A program made the translations under genes and the position numbers. A stretch of DNA of 64,000 nucleotides from Plectrocnemia conspersa (lineage: Eukaryota > Arthropoda > Insecta > Trichoptera > Polycentropodidae), in the NCBI GenBank assembly GCA_009617715.1, contig VTFK01000052.1:1256134-1320133 (forward strand), written 5' to 3'. Below the pieces are notes generated by a model. The model did no database searches. It was not told where the DNA came from and saw nothing but the letters and a program-made list of their open reading frames with translations. Shown piece by piece: positions 63,856 through 64,000 of the stretch. Within the stretch, counting starts at the first letter, position 1. Every line of letters begins with the position of its first letter.

Positions 63856-64000
63856 AAACTGGCTAATTAGTTAAAATATAATTTTCTCATTTTAAAAATT
63901 CGCTATAAATTATTTTAATAATTTATCTTATCATAGTACTATTAGATTATTGTATTATCAACCCAAAATATTTTTTAACTTCGGTAATCTGCAAAGGTAA

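Noticed and set aside
1..64000. CRISPR arrays, operons, bacterial signals or viral genes
   Set aside because: The sequence is clearly nuclear and insect-like; no regular repeat-spacer array, ribosome-binding-site-led gene runs or viral structural genes were seen.

Overview
This window is eukaryotic and almost certainly from an insect. It is very AT-rich, has intron-split genes with GT/AG junctions, and carries a dense mix of DNA transposons (mariner, Tc1, Tigger/pogo, several hAT families), non-LTR retrotransposon remnants, MITEs and satellites. The order of insect cannot be fixed from the sequence; the repeat mix would suit a hemipteran, but that is only a guess. All protein assignments come from reading motifs by eye; no database search was run.

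Two host genes lie tail to tail. (1) On the + strand is the LIM-homeodomain gene apterous (Lhx2/9 group), from a GC-rich TATA promoter near 15.14 kb to its stop codon at 49251. I trace seven exons: start exon (ATG 15283), an N-terminal exon (20904-21109), LIM1 (25584-25847), LIM2 (26310-26546), linker (32283-32416), first part of the homeodomain (40950-41188), and the rest of the homeodomain plus the C-terminus (49078-49251). All junctions agree in phase except exon 2 to exon 3. (2) On the - strand is a GALK2-type galactokinase/N-acetylgalactosamine kinase, with seven exons between 62687 and the stop codon at 52930. Its 5' end is missing, and there is a one-base frameshift in a G6 run in the first exon seen. 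The two genes are unrelated in function and are simply convergent neighbours, 3.7 kb apart.

Region by region: 0.5-14.5 kb upstream of apterous is repeat territory. It holds a MITE, a dispersed repeat with a strong inner hairpin, a deleted hAT with a perfect 8-bp target duplication, a 3.5-kb foldback-like element with ~540-bp terminal inverted repeats enclosing a (TA)n tract and a ~170-bp satellite, and another 3.7-kb interval bounded by inverted repeats. 15-49 kb is apterous. Its introns contain two reverse-transcriptase remnants, a Tc1 transposase split by a hAT insertion, mariner fragments, a Tigger relic, a truncated copy of an unrecognised long-TIR element and a nearly full-length mariner. 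51-62.7 kb is the kinase gene; its introns contain a hAT with a perfect 8-bp duplication, inverted hAT termini bracketing one exon, and the complete copy of the unrecognised long-TIR element (59038-61394).

The most novel item is that unrecognised element. It has ~325-bp inverted repeats beginning TAGTCCAGTCA, a 3-bp TTA target duplication and a coding region I cannot assign to a transposase class; a second copy is >90% similar over the compared stretch.
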